Below, one piece after another: positions 9,450 to 17,521 of a DNA stretch of 64,000 nt. Position numbers and translations under genes: made by a program. The stretch spans positions 248,001-312,000 of the forward strand of contig NZ_CP134779.1 in the NCBI RefSeq assembly GCF_031884435.1, read 5' to 3'. This DNA is from Bosea sp. 685. GTDB lineage: Bacteria > Pseudomonadota > Alphaproteobacteria > Rhizobiales > Beijerinckiaceae. Below the pieces are notes generated by a model that had not been told where the DNA came from, did no database searches, and saw only the letters and a program-made list of their open reading frames with translations. The stretch's first letter is position 1. The number at the start of each line of letters is the position of its first letter.

Positions 9450-11069
9450 ATGACCGACATCCAGACCATCGAGGCGGCCGCGACGACCGCCCCTCATGCG
9501 CGCCGGCGCACCTTCGCCATCATCTCGCATCCGGACGCGGGCAAGACCACGCTGACCGAAAAGCTGCTCTATTTCGGCGGCGCGATCCAGCTTGCCGGCG
9601 AGGTGCGCGCCAAGGCCGGCCGCCGCCAGACCTCCTCTGACTGGATGAAGATCGAGCGCCAGCGCGGCATTTCGGTCGTGACCTCGGTGATGACGTTCGA
9701 ATATGGCGGGCATGTCTTCAACCTGTTGGACACGCCGGGCCACGAGGACTTCTCCGAGGACACCTACCGCACCCTGACCGCGGTCGATTCCGCGGTGATG
9801 GTGATCGACGCGGCAAAGGGCATCGAGGCGCGCACCAAGAAGCTGTTCGAGGTCTGCCGGCTGCGCGACATCCCGATCGTCACCTTCATCAATAAGGTCG
9901 ACCGCGAGACCCGCGACCTGTTCGATCTGATCGCCGAGATCGAAACCACTTTGGCGCTCGATGTCGCGCCGATGACCTGGCCCGTCGGGCGCGGGCGCGA
10001 ATTCGTCGGCACCTATGATCTCAAGGCCAATACCTTCCGCCGCAACCAGAAGGGCGACGAGACCACGCAGGACCTGGCGGTCTCGGGTCCCGATGATCCG
10101 CTTTTCGACACGTTGCTGCCTAACGGTGCGGCCGAGACCTGGCGCGAAGAGGTCTTCCTCGCGGCGGAGGGGCTCAAGCCGTTCGATCTGGAGTCGTTCC
10201 GCGAGGGCCATCTGACGCCGGTCTATTTCGGCGCGGCACTGCGCGACTACGGCGTGCGCGACCTGATCGATGCGCTGGGGGCCTATGCGCCGAGCCCGCG
10301 CGCGCAGATCGCCGACAAACGCACGATCGAGGCGGACGAGCCGAAGATGACCGGCTTCGTCTTCAAGATCCAGGCGAACATGGATCCCAACCACCGCGAC
10401 CGTATCGCTTTCATGCGCGTCTGCTCAGGCAAGCTCTCACGCGGCATGAAGGCGAAGCTGGTGCGCACCGGCAAGCCGATGCCGCTCAACGCGCCGCAAT
10501 TCTTCTTCGCCCGCGACCGCTCGATCGCGGAGGAAGCCTATGCCGGCGACATCGTCGGCCTGCCCAATCACGGCACCTTGCGCATTGGCGACACGCTGAC
10601 CGAGGGCGAGGACATCGTCTTCAAGGGCGTGCCGAGCTTCGCCCCGGAAATCCTGCGCCGCGTCAAGCTGAAGGACGCGATGAAGGCCAAGAAGCTGCGC
10701 GAGGCGCTGCAGCAGATGGCCGAGGAAGGCGTCGTCCAGCTCTTCCTGCCGCATGATGGCGCGCCGGCGATCGTCGGCGTGGTCGGCGCGTTGCAGCTCG
10801 ACGTGCTCAAGGAGCGCATGGATGTCGAATATTCGCTGCCGGTCGATTTCGAGCCCTGCCAATTCTCGATCGCGCGCTGGGTCTCGTCCGACGACAAGGC
10901 GGCGCTGCAGAAATTCGTCTCCCTGAAGCCGTCCTCGATGGCCGACGATCTCGACGGCGACCCGGTCTTCATGGCGTCCAGCCAGTTCACCCTGAAATAC
11001 GACGCCGAGCGCGCGCCGGAGGTGAGCTTTTCCGATGTGAAGGACTATCAGAAGGTGGCGAAGAGCTAG
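9450..11069 (+). CDS. prfC: Peptide chain release factor 3
   Basis: A 539-residue translational GTPase that removes RF1/RF2 from the ribosome after peptide release. G1 is SHPDAGKTT, then the RGISVVTSVMTFE switch, DTPGHEDFSEDT and NKVDRE. Full length for the family. ATG 9450 starts the conserved part; the frame continues to a TTG at 9414, which I reject. The last codons (GGACTATCAGAAGGTGGCGA) are duplicated about 97 bases downstream in non-coding sequence. It is transcribed alone, divergent from the chemoreceptor. Confidence 0.97.
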   Translation: MTDIQTIEAAATTAPHARRRTFAIISHPDAGKTTLTEKLLYFGGAIQLAGEVRAKAGRRQTSSDWMKIERQRGISVVTSVMTFEYGGHVFNLLDTPGHEDFSEDTYRTLTAVDSAVMVIDAAKGIEARTKKLFEVCRLRDIPIVTFINKVDRETRDLFDLIAEIETTLALDVAPMTWPVGRGREFVGTYDLKANTFRRNQKGDETTQDLAVSGPDDPLFDTLLPNGAAETWREEVFLAAEGLKPFDLESFREGHLTPVYFGAALRDYGVRDLIDALGAYAPSPRAQIADKRTIEADEPKMTGFVFKIQANMDPNHRDRIAFMRVCSGKLSRGMKAKLVRTGKPMPLNAPQFFFARDRSIAEEAYAGDIVGLPNHGTLRIGDTLTEGEDIVFKGVPSFAPEILRRVKLKDAMKAKKLREALQQMAEEGVVQLFLPHDGAPAIVGVVGALQLDVLKERMDVEYSLPVDFEPCQFSIARWVSSDDKAALQKFVSLKPSSMADDLDGDPVFMASSQFTLKYDAERAPEVSFSDVKDYQKVAKS

Positions 11070-11161
11070 AGATCGCTCGTGAATTCTACTGGCGAGGCCG
11101 CCTGACGCGACCGTCTGCGCTTCCGGTGCTCACGTACAGGACTATCAGAAGGTGGCGAAGG
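11042..11161 (+). repeat. Direct repeat of the prfC 3' end
   Basis: AGGACTATCAGAAGGTGGCG (plus AAG), the last coding bases of prfC at 11042-11064, recurs identically at 11139-11161, where it is again followed within a few bases by a TAG. The 74 bases between the copies show no gene. This looks like a partial duplication or recombination scar at the gene end. Confidence 0.85.
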
Positions 11162-11178
11162 GATAGGCTTCGGCGTCA

Positions 11179-11201
11179 TGGTCGGCCTTGAGCCGACCAT
11201 C
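11179..11201 (+). terminator. Hairpin downstream of prfC
   Basis: ATGGTCGGC and GCCGACCAT form a perfect 9-bp stem with a CTTGA loop. There is no T-run. It is the first strong hairpin after prfC. Confidence 0.5.
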
Positions 11202-11231
11202 TCCTGAAGAACCGTCTCTTCCTACATGAGA

Positions 11232-11265
11232 TTCTCGGGTCCAGGCTTTGCCTGGCCCGAGAATG
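11232..11265. repeat. Imperfect palindrome between convergent genes
   Basis: ATTCTCGGGTCCAGGC pairs with GCCTGGCCCGAGAAT with a one-base bulge and a TTT loop. It lies just past the 3' ends of prfC and the convergent aminotransferase gene, and is of the dispersed GAATGACG-flanked kind common in alphaproteobacteria. Confidence 0.65.
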
Positions 11266-11276
11266 ACGCGTCTGGC

Positions 11277-12590
11277 TCACCCAGCACGGTTGCCCGAGAC
11301 CACCGCCAGCGCCGCGACGAAGCGGTCGAGATCGGCTTCCATGATGTAGGGCGCCGGCGAGATCCGGATCGTGTTGCCCTTGGCGACGCCGCCGCGGCGC
11401 ACCGTCATCACCTTGTGCTGGTCGCGCAGCGCCGCGACGATCGCGTTCGTCTCGGCTGGCGAGCGCTTGCCGGTCAGCGCGAAGGAGGTGATGCCGGCGA
11501 CCATGGTGGCATCGTCGGGCGTCTGGATCTCGACACCCTTCAGCTCGCGCGCCTTGCTGACCCAGTAATTGCGCAGGTGGCGATAGCGCGCCTCCTTGGC
11601 CTGCGGGCCGATTTCGCGATGCAGCGCCAGCGCGGTCGGGACGGTGAGCTGGGCGGCGAAGTTCGGCGTGCCGGTGTGGACGCGGGAACGGACATCGTCG
11701 GCCTTGAAATCCTCATCGGCCATATAGGGATCGATATCGGCCAGCCGTTCGCGGGCGATGTAGAGCATGCCGACGCCGAGCGGCGCGCCGATCCATTTAT
11801 GCAGATTGAAGCCGATGAAATCGATGCCGAGATCCTTGGCCTGGAAGTCGATCTGGCCCCAGCTATGGGCGGCATCGAGGATGACGTCGACGCCACGCGC
11901 CTTGGCCATGGCGGCGAGTTCCTTGACCGGCATCATCAACCCGGTGCGGTGGCTGATATGGGTCAGCAGGAGCAGCCTGGTCTTCGGATTGGCTTTCAGC
12001 GCGGCGTCATAGGCATCGAGTACGGCCTGACGGGTGGCGGGCTCGGGGATGTCGAATTTGGCGACCGTGACCCCGCGCCGATCCTTCAGCCAGTTCATGG
12101 CGTATTGCATCGAATCATAGTCGAGATCGGCGTAGAGCACGGTGTCGCCGGGCTTCAGCTTGTTGTAGCCCGAGATCAACGCTTGCAGCGCTTCGGTCGC
12201 GCCACGCGTCAGCGCGATCTCTTCCCGCGCGACGCCCAGAAAGGCGGCCAGCGGCGCGCGGACATCGTCGAGATCCTGCCCGATCCTGGTGCGGGCATAG
12301 ACCGTGTTCTCGAAATTCACGAAGTCGGTCAGGCGCTTGTACTCGGCCTTCACCGGCTCGGCCATGATGCCCCAATAGCCGTTCTCGAGATTCACCATGT
12401 CGGGGGTGACACTGTAGAGGTCGCGCACTGCGCTCCAGTAGCTGGCGTCGCTGCCGAGATTGCTTGTGGGAAGCGCCGGCAGGTTGCGGGCTGAGGCCGG
12501 CAGGGCCTGCACTGCCAGTGTTGCGGCGCCGAGCCCGAGCAGGAGCGTCCGGCGGTTGGTCACGAGCGTCTGGCCTTGCATGATCATCAT
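11277..12590 (-). CDS. Exported PLP-dependent class V aminotransferase-fold protein
   Basis: A 437-residue protein of the class V aminotransferase / isopenicillin N epimerase-like group. ILDAAHSWG holds the cofactor Asp (Asp239), and GFNLHKWIGAPLGVG holds the Schiff-base lysine (Lys265). The N-terminus NRRTLLLGLGAATLAVQALP followed by ASA looks like a Tat signal, so the folded PLP enzyme is probably exported to the periplasm. Start codons at residues 1, 2 and 4 are alternatives; all keep the RR motif. The gene is monocistronic and divergent from the AAA+ gene. Substrate is unknown; members include epimerases, desulfurases and lyases. Confidence 0.87.
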   Translation of the reverse strand: MMIMQGQTLVTNRRTLLLGLGAATLAVQALPASARNLPALPTSNLGSDASYWSAVRDLYSVTPDMVNLENGYWGIMAEPVKAEYKRLTDFVNFENTVYARTRIGQDLDDVRAPLAAFLGVAREEIALTRGATEALQALISGYNKLKPGDTVLYADLDYDSMQYAMNWLKDRRGVTVAKFDIPEPATRQAVLDAYDAALKANPKTRLLLLTHISHRTGLMMPVKELAAMAKARGVDVILDAAHSWGQIDFQAKDLGIDFIGFNLHKWIGAPLGVGMLYIARERLADIDPYMADEDFKADDVRSRVHTGTPNFAAQLTVPTALALHREIGPQAKEARYRHLRNYWVSKARELKGVEIQTPDDATMVAGITSFALTGKRSPAETNAIVAALRDQHKVMTVRRGGVAKGNTIRISPAPYIMEADLDRFVAALAVVSGNRAG

Positions 12591-12809
12591 CTCCTCACTG
12601 GCGTTGCGGTGAGCTAGCGCTGCCCTGTTTCAAGGCTGTGACGGTCTCAGTAGAGGGGGCGGATTGAGGCGCACCGGAGCAAGGGCCTGACCGAGCGGTG
12701 GGCGTCGAGCCACCTTTCCGGGGGCTTGTCCGGCGCGGGACAGCGCGATGGCCTGGAAGGTGTTCCTAGGCTACACTCGCATATCCGGAGACCAACAAGG
12801 TCAGGCCGC

Positions 12810-13292
12810 ATGTTCAAGCCATCGCGTCCCATGACGGCGTCGCTTGCGGCCACTCCGCATTTCGCCATGCTGGCGCAGCGGGCTGGCGTCGCTGCTCATC
12901 AGCCGAGGCTCTATCTCTTCTCCAATGTGAGCGGGCATATGGCGCGAGCCGGCGTGGACCGGATGGCGAGCGAGTTGGGGGCCAAGGTCTACCGCGTCGA
13001 TCTGTCGATGATCGTCAGCAAATTCGTTGCTGAGACCGAGCGAAACCTCGATCGCGCCTTCCTCGCAGCCCAATCGGCGGGATCGATTCTGTTCCTCGAC
13101 GAGGCCGACGCGCTGTTCGGCAAGCGGACATCGGTGAAGGATGCGCATGACCGCTACGCCGACCAGGAGATCGATTATCTCCTGCAGCGCCTGGAGCGCT
13201 ACAACGGCGTCGCGGTCCTGGCGACACGGTCGCCGCCGCCGCAATTGAGCCTCAGCCGCATGCGCGTCATCACCGTGCGCTGGCCGCCGTGA
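12810..13292 (+). CDS. Truncated AAA+ ATPase-like protein with degenerate Walker A
   Basis: A 160-residue protein from ATG 12810 matching only the central AAA+ core. Where relatives have GPSGTGKT this one reads SNVSGHMA (about 39-46), so the phosphate-binding Lys and Thr are gone. Walker B is intact (ILFLDEADALFGKR, about 93-106), as are DAHDRYADQEIDYLLQRLE and the ETERNL segment. The sensor-1 Asn is Arg (LATRS), the arginine-finger RRL reads SRM, and the protein stops after VRWPP before the lid domain. Relatives with a full core occur beside contractile injection or phage-like genes; nothing like that is here. It may be a remnant or a non-hydrolysing adaptor. Confidence 0.6.
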   Translation: MFKPSRPMTASLAATPHFAMLAQRAGVAAHQPRLYLFSNVSGHMARAGVDRMASELGAKVYRVDLSMIVSKFVAETERNLDRAFLAAQSAGSILFLDEADALFGKRTSVKDAHDRYADQEIDYLLQRLERYNGVAVLATRSPPPQLSLSRMRVITVRWPP

Positions 13293-13301
13293 TTGCGATT
13301 G

Positions 13302-13407
13302 GCTAGAGCAATTTCCGATCCAGTTGGATCGTTCAATTGCTCTAGCTTTTTGTTTTAACGCGTTTTCTTCACGCGAACCGGTGTCCACTTCGCTCGAAAA
13401 CGCTCTA
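13302..13407. repeat. Composite palindromic element, family B
   Basis: GCTAGAGCAATT at 13302-13313 is inverted at 13335-13346 with a nested GATCC-AGTT-GGATC. It is followed by CGCGTTTTCTTCACGCGAAC, CGGTGTCCACTTCGCTCG and AAAACGCTCT. The second part recurs near 21352 and 45193. It lies between the convergent AAA+ and trans-sulfuration genes and may end both transcripts. Confidence 0.8.
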
Positions 13408-14559
13408 ACGATGCCCGGCCTTCAGGGCCTGGTCGAGATCGGCGTAGAGATCCTCGACATCCTCGATGCCGGTCGAGAGTCTGAGCAGGTCGGTGGGGCA
13501 GGGCGAGCCCGCACCCTCGATCGAGGCGCGATGTTCGATCAGGCTCTCGACGCCGCCGAGCGAGGTGGCGCGCTTGTAGAGCTCGACATGAGCCGCAGCC
13601 TTGATCGCCGCAGCCTCGCCGCCCGTCACCTGCACCGAGAGCATGAAGCCGAAGCCGCCTTCCATCTGGCGGGCGGCGATGTCGTGGCCGGGGTGCTGCG
13701 GCAGGCCGGGATAGAGCACCCGCGCCACCTGCGGATGGGCCGAGAGCCTTTGCGCCAGCGCCATGGCCGACGCGCTCTGGCGCTCCTGCCTGAGATGGAG
13801 CGTGCGCAGGCCGCGCATCAGCAGATAGGCCTCGAAGGGGCCCAGAATCCCGCCTTGCCCCTTGCGCACGGTCTTGATGCGATTCCAGAATTCGTCGTCC
13901 TGACGGGCGCAGAGCGCGCCCGCCACGACGTCGGAATGGCCGTTCAGCACCTTGGTTGCGGCATGCATGACGATGTCGGCGCCCAGCGTCAGCGGGCGCG
14001 TATGCACCGGCGAGGCGCAGGTCGAATCGACCGCGAGCCTGGCGCCGGCCTTGCGCGCGATCTCGGCCACGCCGGCGATGTCGGTGATGGTCCAGAGCGG
14101 GTTCGACGGCGTCTCGGCCCAGATCAGCTTTGTGACGCCAGGCTTCACGGCCGCCTTCACGGCGGTGAGATCGTCCGTCTCGACGAAATCGACGATCAGC
14201 CCCCAGCGCGTCGCTTCGGTCAGGAGCCAGGCGCGCAGAGCCCAGTACATCACCTTGGAGGCGACGACATGGTCGCCCGGCGAGAGCGCCTGGAAGACGG
14301 CGGTCGCCGCCGCCATGCCGGAGCCGAACAGCAGCGCGCCGGCCTTCGCCTCCTCAAGCATGGCGAGCACGCTTTCGGCCTCCCGGATCGTCTCGTTGTC
14401 GGGGCGGCCATAGACGAAGCCTGAGGAATAGGCGTTGTCCTCGTCGCGGATATAGGTCGTGGCGATATGAATCGGGGTGACCACGCCCTTGGTTTGCGGG
14501 TCGATCTTGCCCATGGCCTGCGCGGCGAGCGAGCGGGGATGGAGCGAGCGCTTGGACAT
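13405..14559 (-). CDS. Cys/Met-metabolism PLP-dependent enzyme (cystathionine synthase/lyase family)
   Basis: A 384-residue trans-sulfuration enzyme. YGRPDNET supplies the Tyr and Arg of the phosphate site, LAVDST the cofactor Asp (Asp178) and ATKVLNGHSDV the PLP lysine (Lys203). It probably makes or cleaves cystathionine or a related homoserine thioether. ATG 14559 starts the conserved part; the frame extends to 14604 inside a palindrome, which I reject. The family does not separate gamma-synthase, beta-lyase and gamma-lyase by motif alone, so no symbol is given. Single gene. Confidence 0.9.
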   Translation of the reverse strand: MSKRSLHPRSLAAQAMGKIDPQTKGVVTPIHIATTYIRDEDNAYSSGFVYGRPDNETIREAESVLAMLEEAKAGALLFGSGMAAATAVFQALSPGDHVVASKVMYWALRAWLLTEATRWGLIVDFVETDDLTAVKAAVKPGVTKLIWAETPSNPLWTITDIAGVAEIARKAGARLAVDSTCASPVHTRPLTLGADIVMHAATKVLNGHSDVVAGALCARQDDEFWNRIKTVRKGQGGILGPFEAYLLMRGLRTLHLRQERQSASAMALAQRLSAHPQVARVLYPGLPQHPGHDIAARQMEGGFGFMLSVQVTGGEAAAIKAAAHVELYKRATSLGGVESLIEHRASIEGAGSPCPTDLLRLSTGIEDVEDLYADLDQALKAGHR

Positions 14560-14586
14560 GAGGCGATCCCGAATGGTTCCATGAGT

Positions 14587-14640
14587 GACTAGATCACATC
14601 GCATTCGGACGGCATCGTCCGAATGCGATGTGATCTAGTC
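14587..14640. repeat. Near-perfect 25-bp palindrome
   Basis: GACTAGATCACATCGCATTC followed by GGACG at 14587-14611 is mirrored exactly at 14616-14640 around a 4-base centre. A shorter relative lies at 16426-16469 and a fragment (TCGCATTCGGACGG) at 60604. Here it sits in the divergent region between the trans-sulfuration and tspO genes. Confidence 0.85.
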
Positions 14641-14649
14641 CAAAAGTTG

Positions 14650-14700
14650 AGAGCATTGCTCTTGCGAAAAACCGGTATCCACTTTTTCGTGCAAGGCTCT
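14650..14700. repeat. Family A palindromic element
   Basis: AGAGCATTGC near the left end, AGGCTCT at the right end, and a GCGAAAAACCGGTATCCACT core with TTTTCG. It directly follows the 25-bp palindrome, making the same two-part composite as at 16361-16469 but in reverse order. Confidence 0.8.
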
Positions 14701-14784
14701 GGGAATGGCCATGTGGAGCAGGGCAGGCAGGTGACGCAAGTGCGCGGCCTTGCCGGGGCCGCGCGCCTGCCCCATCTCGTACGC

Positions 14785-15294
14785 ATGAGCACCCCATCCG
14801 CACTCCGCGCCCACAGCTCGGGCCCGTTCTGGCGCAATGCGCTGATCGTCATCGTCCCTGTCGTCGTCGCCTCGATTGTCGGCAGCGCAGTGACCGTGCC
14901 GCAGATCCCCGGTTGGTATGCGGGCCTCGCAAAGCCGGTCTTCAATCCGCCGAACTGGGTGTTCGGGCCGGTCTGGACCCTGCTCTTTGCGATGATGGCC
15001 TATGCCGTCTATCGCATTCTGCGCCTGCCGGCGGCGACGCCGGGCAGGGTGCAGGCGCTCGCCGTCTATCACGTCCAGCTCGCGCTGAACCTGCTATGGT
15101 CCTGCGTTTTCTTTGGGCTCAATAGCCCGGTCGGCGGGATGCTGGTGATCCTGCCGCTGCTGGCGCTGATTCTGACGGCGATCGCGCAATTCCGGCCGCT
15201 CGACCGGCTTTCGGCCGGTCTGCTCTGGCCCTATGCGGCCTGGGTTTCGTTCGCGACGCTGCTCAACGCCTCGATCTGGTGGCTAAACAAATAG
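14785..15294 (+). CDS. tspO: TspO/MBR family tryptophan-rich sensory protein
   Basis: A 169-residue protein with five hydrophobic segments and the TspO signature: WYAGLAKPVFNPPNWVFGPV, TLLFAMMAYAVYRI and LNLLWSCVFFGLNSP. The family binds porphyrins and sterol-like ligands and in photosynthetic alphaproteobacteria modulates pigment and stress genes. Outer-membrane location is known for Rhodobacter TspO; here it is inferred. The start is ATG 14785, before the conserved region; upstream frame runs into the repeat element. It is convergent with the CpdR-like gene only four bases away. Confidence 0.93.
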   Translation: MSTPSALRAHSSGPFWRNALIVIVPVVVASIVGSAVTVPQIPGWYAGLAKPVFNPPNWVFGPVWTLLFAMMAYAVYRILRLPAATPGRVQALAVYHVQLALNLLWSCVFFGLNSPVGGMLVILPLLALILTAIAQFRPLDRLSAGLLWPYAAWVSFATLLNASIWWLNK

Positions 15295-15297
15295 GTT

Positions 15298-15672
15298 TTA
15301 GCCGATCGAGCGCTCGATGACCTTCATCACGGTGGCGCGCAGATCGGCGATGGTGAACGGCTTTACCATCACCTCGGAGACGATCGCCTCCAGGCTCTTC
15401 GCCCGCTCGCGCTGCTCGGCATAACCCGTCATCAGCATGATGGTCAGCTCGGGGAACTCCTGCTTCGCAGCGAGCGCGAGCGCGATCCCGTCCATCAACG
15501 GCATGCGGATGTCGGTGAGCAGCAGGTCGAAGCGGCCCTTCTCGGCGATCAGGATATCGAGCGCCTCGGCGCCGTCGGCCGCCATCAGGCAGGTATGCCC
15601 ATCCATGGTGAGGCCGCGCGCCACGAGCGTGCGCAGGGGCTCCTCGTCATCGACGACCAGAATTCGCGACAT
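15298..15672 (-). CDS. Single-domain response regulator (CpdR-like)
   Basis: A 124-residue receiver with no output domain. VVDDEE gives the acidic pair, LLTDIRMP the phosphoacceptor Asp54, and MVKPF the conserved Lys104. Length and the TDIRMPLMDGI / MTGYAEQ pattern resemble CpdR, which controls ClpXP proteolysis and cell-cycle progression when dephosphorylated; a generic receiver is the alternative. It starts three bases after the stop of hpt on the same strand, so the two are probably co-transcribed. Confidence 0.8.
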   Translation of the reverse strand: MSRILVVDDEEPLRTLVARGLTMDGHTCLMAADGAEALDILIAEKGRFDLLLTDIRMPLMDGIALALAAKQEFPELTIMLMTGYAEQRERAKSLEAIVSEVMVKPFTIADLRATVMKVIERSIG

Positions 15673-15675
15673 TGT

Positions 15676-16236
15676 TCAGATCCCGGGCAAGCCAGCCTGA
15701 TCGGCCGTCTCGATGACGCCGACATAAGGCAATTGCCGATAGGCGTGAGCAACGTCCATGCCATAGCCGACGACGAAATAGTCCGGGCATTCGAAGCCGA
15801 TATAATCCGCCTTAATGTTGACGGCGCGCTTGCCGGGCTTTTCCAGCAACACGGCGCTCGAGACCTTGGCGGCTCCGCGTGCCGACAGCAGATCCTTGGC
15901 GAAGGCGAGCGTGCGCCCGGATTCGAGAATATCGTCGACCAGCAGCACCTCGCGGCCGCGCACGTCGCTTTGGACGTCGCGCAGGATCTCGACCTGGCCG
16001 GACGAGATCGTGGCGTTGCGATAGCTGGAGAGATGCACGAATTCGACCTGCGGAGTCATGCCGGCGCGATGCATGGCACGGATCAGGTCGGCGACGAACA
16101 TGAAGCTGCCCTTCAGCACCGCCACCACGAGCAGATTCGGCGGCGCGTTCGCCGCGATCATCCGCGCCATTTCCTCATTGCGTTGCGCGATCGCGCCTTC
16201 GTCGTAAAGCACCCTGATGCGCCGGGCTTCAGCCAT
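15676..16236 (-). CDS. hpt: Hypoxanthine phosphoribosyltransferase
   Basis: A 186-residue purine salvage enzyme joining hypoxanthine or guanine to PRPP. The PRPP loop VLLVDDILESGRTL (about 97-110) and the earlier VAVLKGSFMFVADL pattern are diagnostic, and length is normal. ATG 16236 agrees with family starts. It is followed at once by the CpdR-like gene. Confidence 0.94.
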   Translation of the reverse strand: MAEARRIRVLYDEGAIAQRNEEMARMIAANAPPNLLVVAVLKGSFMFVADLIRAMHRAGMTPQVEFVHLSSYRNATISSGQVEILRDVQSDVRGREVLLVDDILESGRTLAFAKDLLSARGAAKVSSAVLLEKPGKRAVNIKADYIGFECPDYFVVGYGMDVAHAYRQLPYVGVIETADQAGLPGI

Positions 16237-16360
16237 CGTCTCGTCGTCCTTTCGCGGCCGGCCGGGAACCGGCCAGCCTTTCGGCGCAGAATGTCGCGCG
16301 GTTCGTCTTTCAGGCAGGTTTATAGCATCCTCGCGGATCGGCCAGAGGCTCTATCCGGCT

Positions 16361-16469
16361 AGAGCACTGCGCGAAAAAGTGGGCACCGGTTTTTCGCAAG
16401 AGCAATGCTCTCAACTCCTGGAATCGATCACGTCGCATTCGGACAATTCCGTCCGAATGCGACGTGATC
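16361..16469. repeat. Composite of family A element and 19-bp palindrome
   Basis: 16361-16411 repeats the AGAGCACTGC...AGCAATGCTCT family A pattern. Then GATCACGTCGCATTCGGAC at 16426-16444 is mirrored at 16451-16469 around AATTCC. The palindrome touches the TAG stop of the DUF3426 gene and probably acts as its terminator. Confidence 0.8.
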
Positions 16470-17244
16470 TAATGCGCGCTGGCGAGGCCTGTCGGCTTGG
16501 CCGAGGTGAAGCGCACCAGCACGGATTTTCCGGCCTCGGGCGGGGAGGCGAGCCTGGCACGGAAGCGGACGAGCTCGGCTGGCTCCAGGTTCGGTCGCGG
16601 CGGCTCTGTCGTCCATGTGTAGAGCGTCTGGCCGGCGGCATCCTTGACCGCAACCTCGATCGGCGGCATCGGCGCCCTGCCTTTGCTGATATTGGTCACG
16701 TCGCCCTCGACGACGAGGAAGCGATTCTGCCCGTCTTCGACCAGTCCGCTTTCGACGGCGCTCCAGCTGAGGCCGCGGATATTGATGGGGAGGCCGAGCT
16801 TCTCGAAGACGATGGCGAGCTGCGGCGCGCCGCGCACGGCGAGATTGCGCTGCCAGACGAGGAGGCCGAGCAGCGCTGCGCCGCCAAGGCCGAGCGCGAC
16901 GAAGGCCGCAGCGTGGCGCGGGCCGAGTTGGCCGATCTTGGCGCCTTTCGTCGGGGGGCGCTTGCCTTTGCCGCGCTTGCGCGGTTGCGGTGGGGGGCCT
17001 CGACCGTGTCCGCGTGTTCGGAGGCGACGGCGCTGATCTGCGCGTCAATCTCGCTGGCGCGCTCGAGTTCCTCGTTCAGGAGGGCCTGCGTCTCCACCGC
17101 GCTGGGGGGCTCCGGAAAATCCTGCGCCGGGTCGACATGCCACAAGGTCTGGCAGGAGGCGCAGCGGACCTTGCGCCCGGCCGGGCCGAGCTTGGCCGCG
17201 TCGAGCTCATATCGGCTGGAGCAGGATGGACAGACGATCAGCAT
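16469..17244 (-). pseudogene. Zinc-ribbon/DUF3426 membrane protein, frameshifted
   Basis: The gene starts at ATG 17244 with the MJ0042-type ribbon CPSCSSRYELD...VRCASCQTLWHVD. After VEAP the frame becomes shuffled, while another frame continues with PPPQPRKRGKGKRPPTKGAK, a membrane segment (AAAFVALGLGGAALLGLLVW) and the DUF3426 domain to 16469. The break is at a run of six G on the plus strand (16992-16997; C6 in the gene). One extra C joins the halves into a 258-residue protein of normal layout. Without it the product ends at 16696 after about 182 residues. It is either a sequencing error, a real mutation or a slippage switch. It is divergent from ftsE, its usual neighbour. Confidence 0.82.
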
Positions 17245-17521
17245 GGGCTTGCCAGACTCGGCTCCTTGCCTCGGTTGAATAGTCTTGGCGCCGAACAGTT
17301 TTGGCCGGCCTCGCCGGGAAGCCTTCACCGCGCACCATCGCGGTTCAAGCTTCGTTACCTACGGTTGCGGGCGCCGCTCTCCATTGAGCCGATTTATGGT
17401 TAACGCCTCGTGAAGAACCTGTGCGCCAAGGTGCCTGTCGCTCACGTCGCATTCCGGGGCGGCGTGCTTGAGGTGTAGGATCGCGAACGAGATTCGCAAT
17501 GCGGCTCGAAGGGATGGCGGT

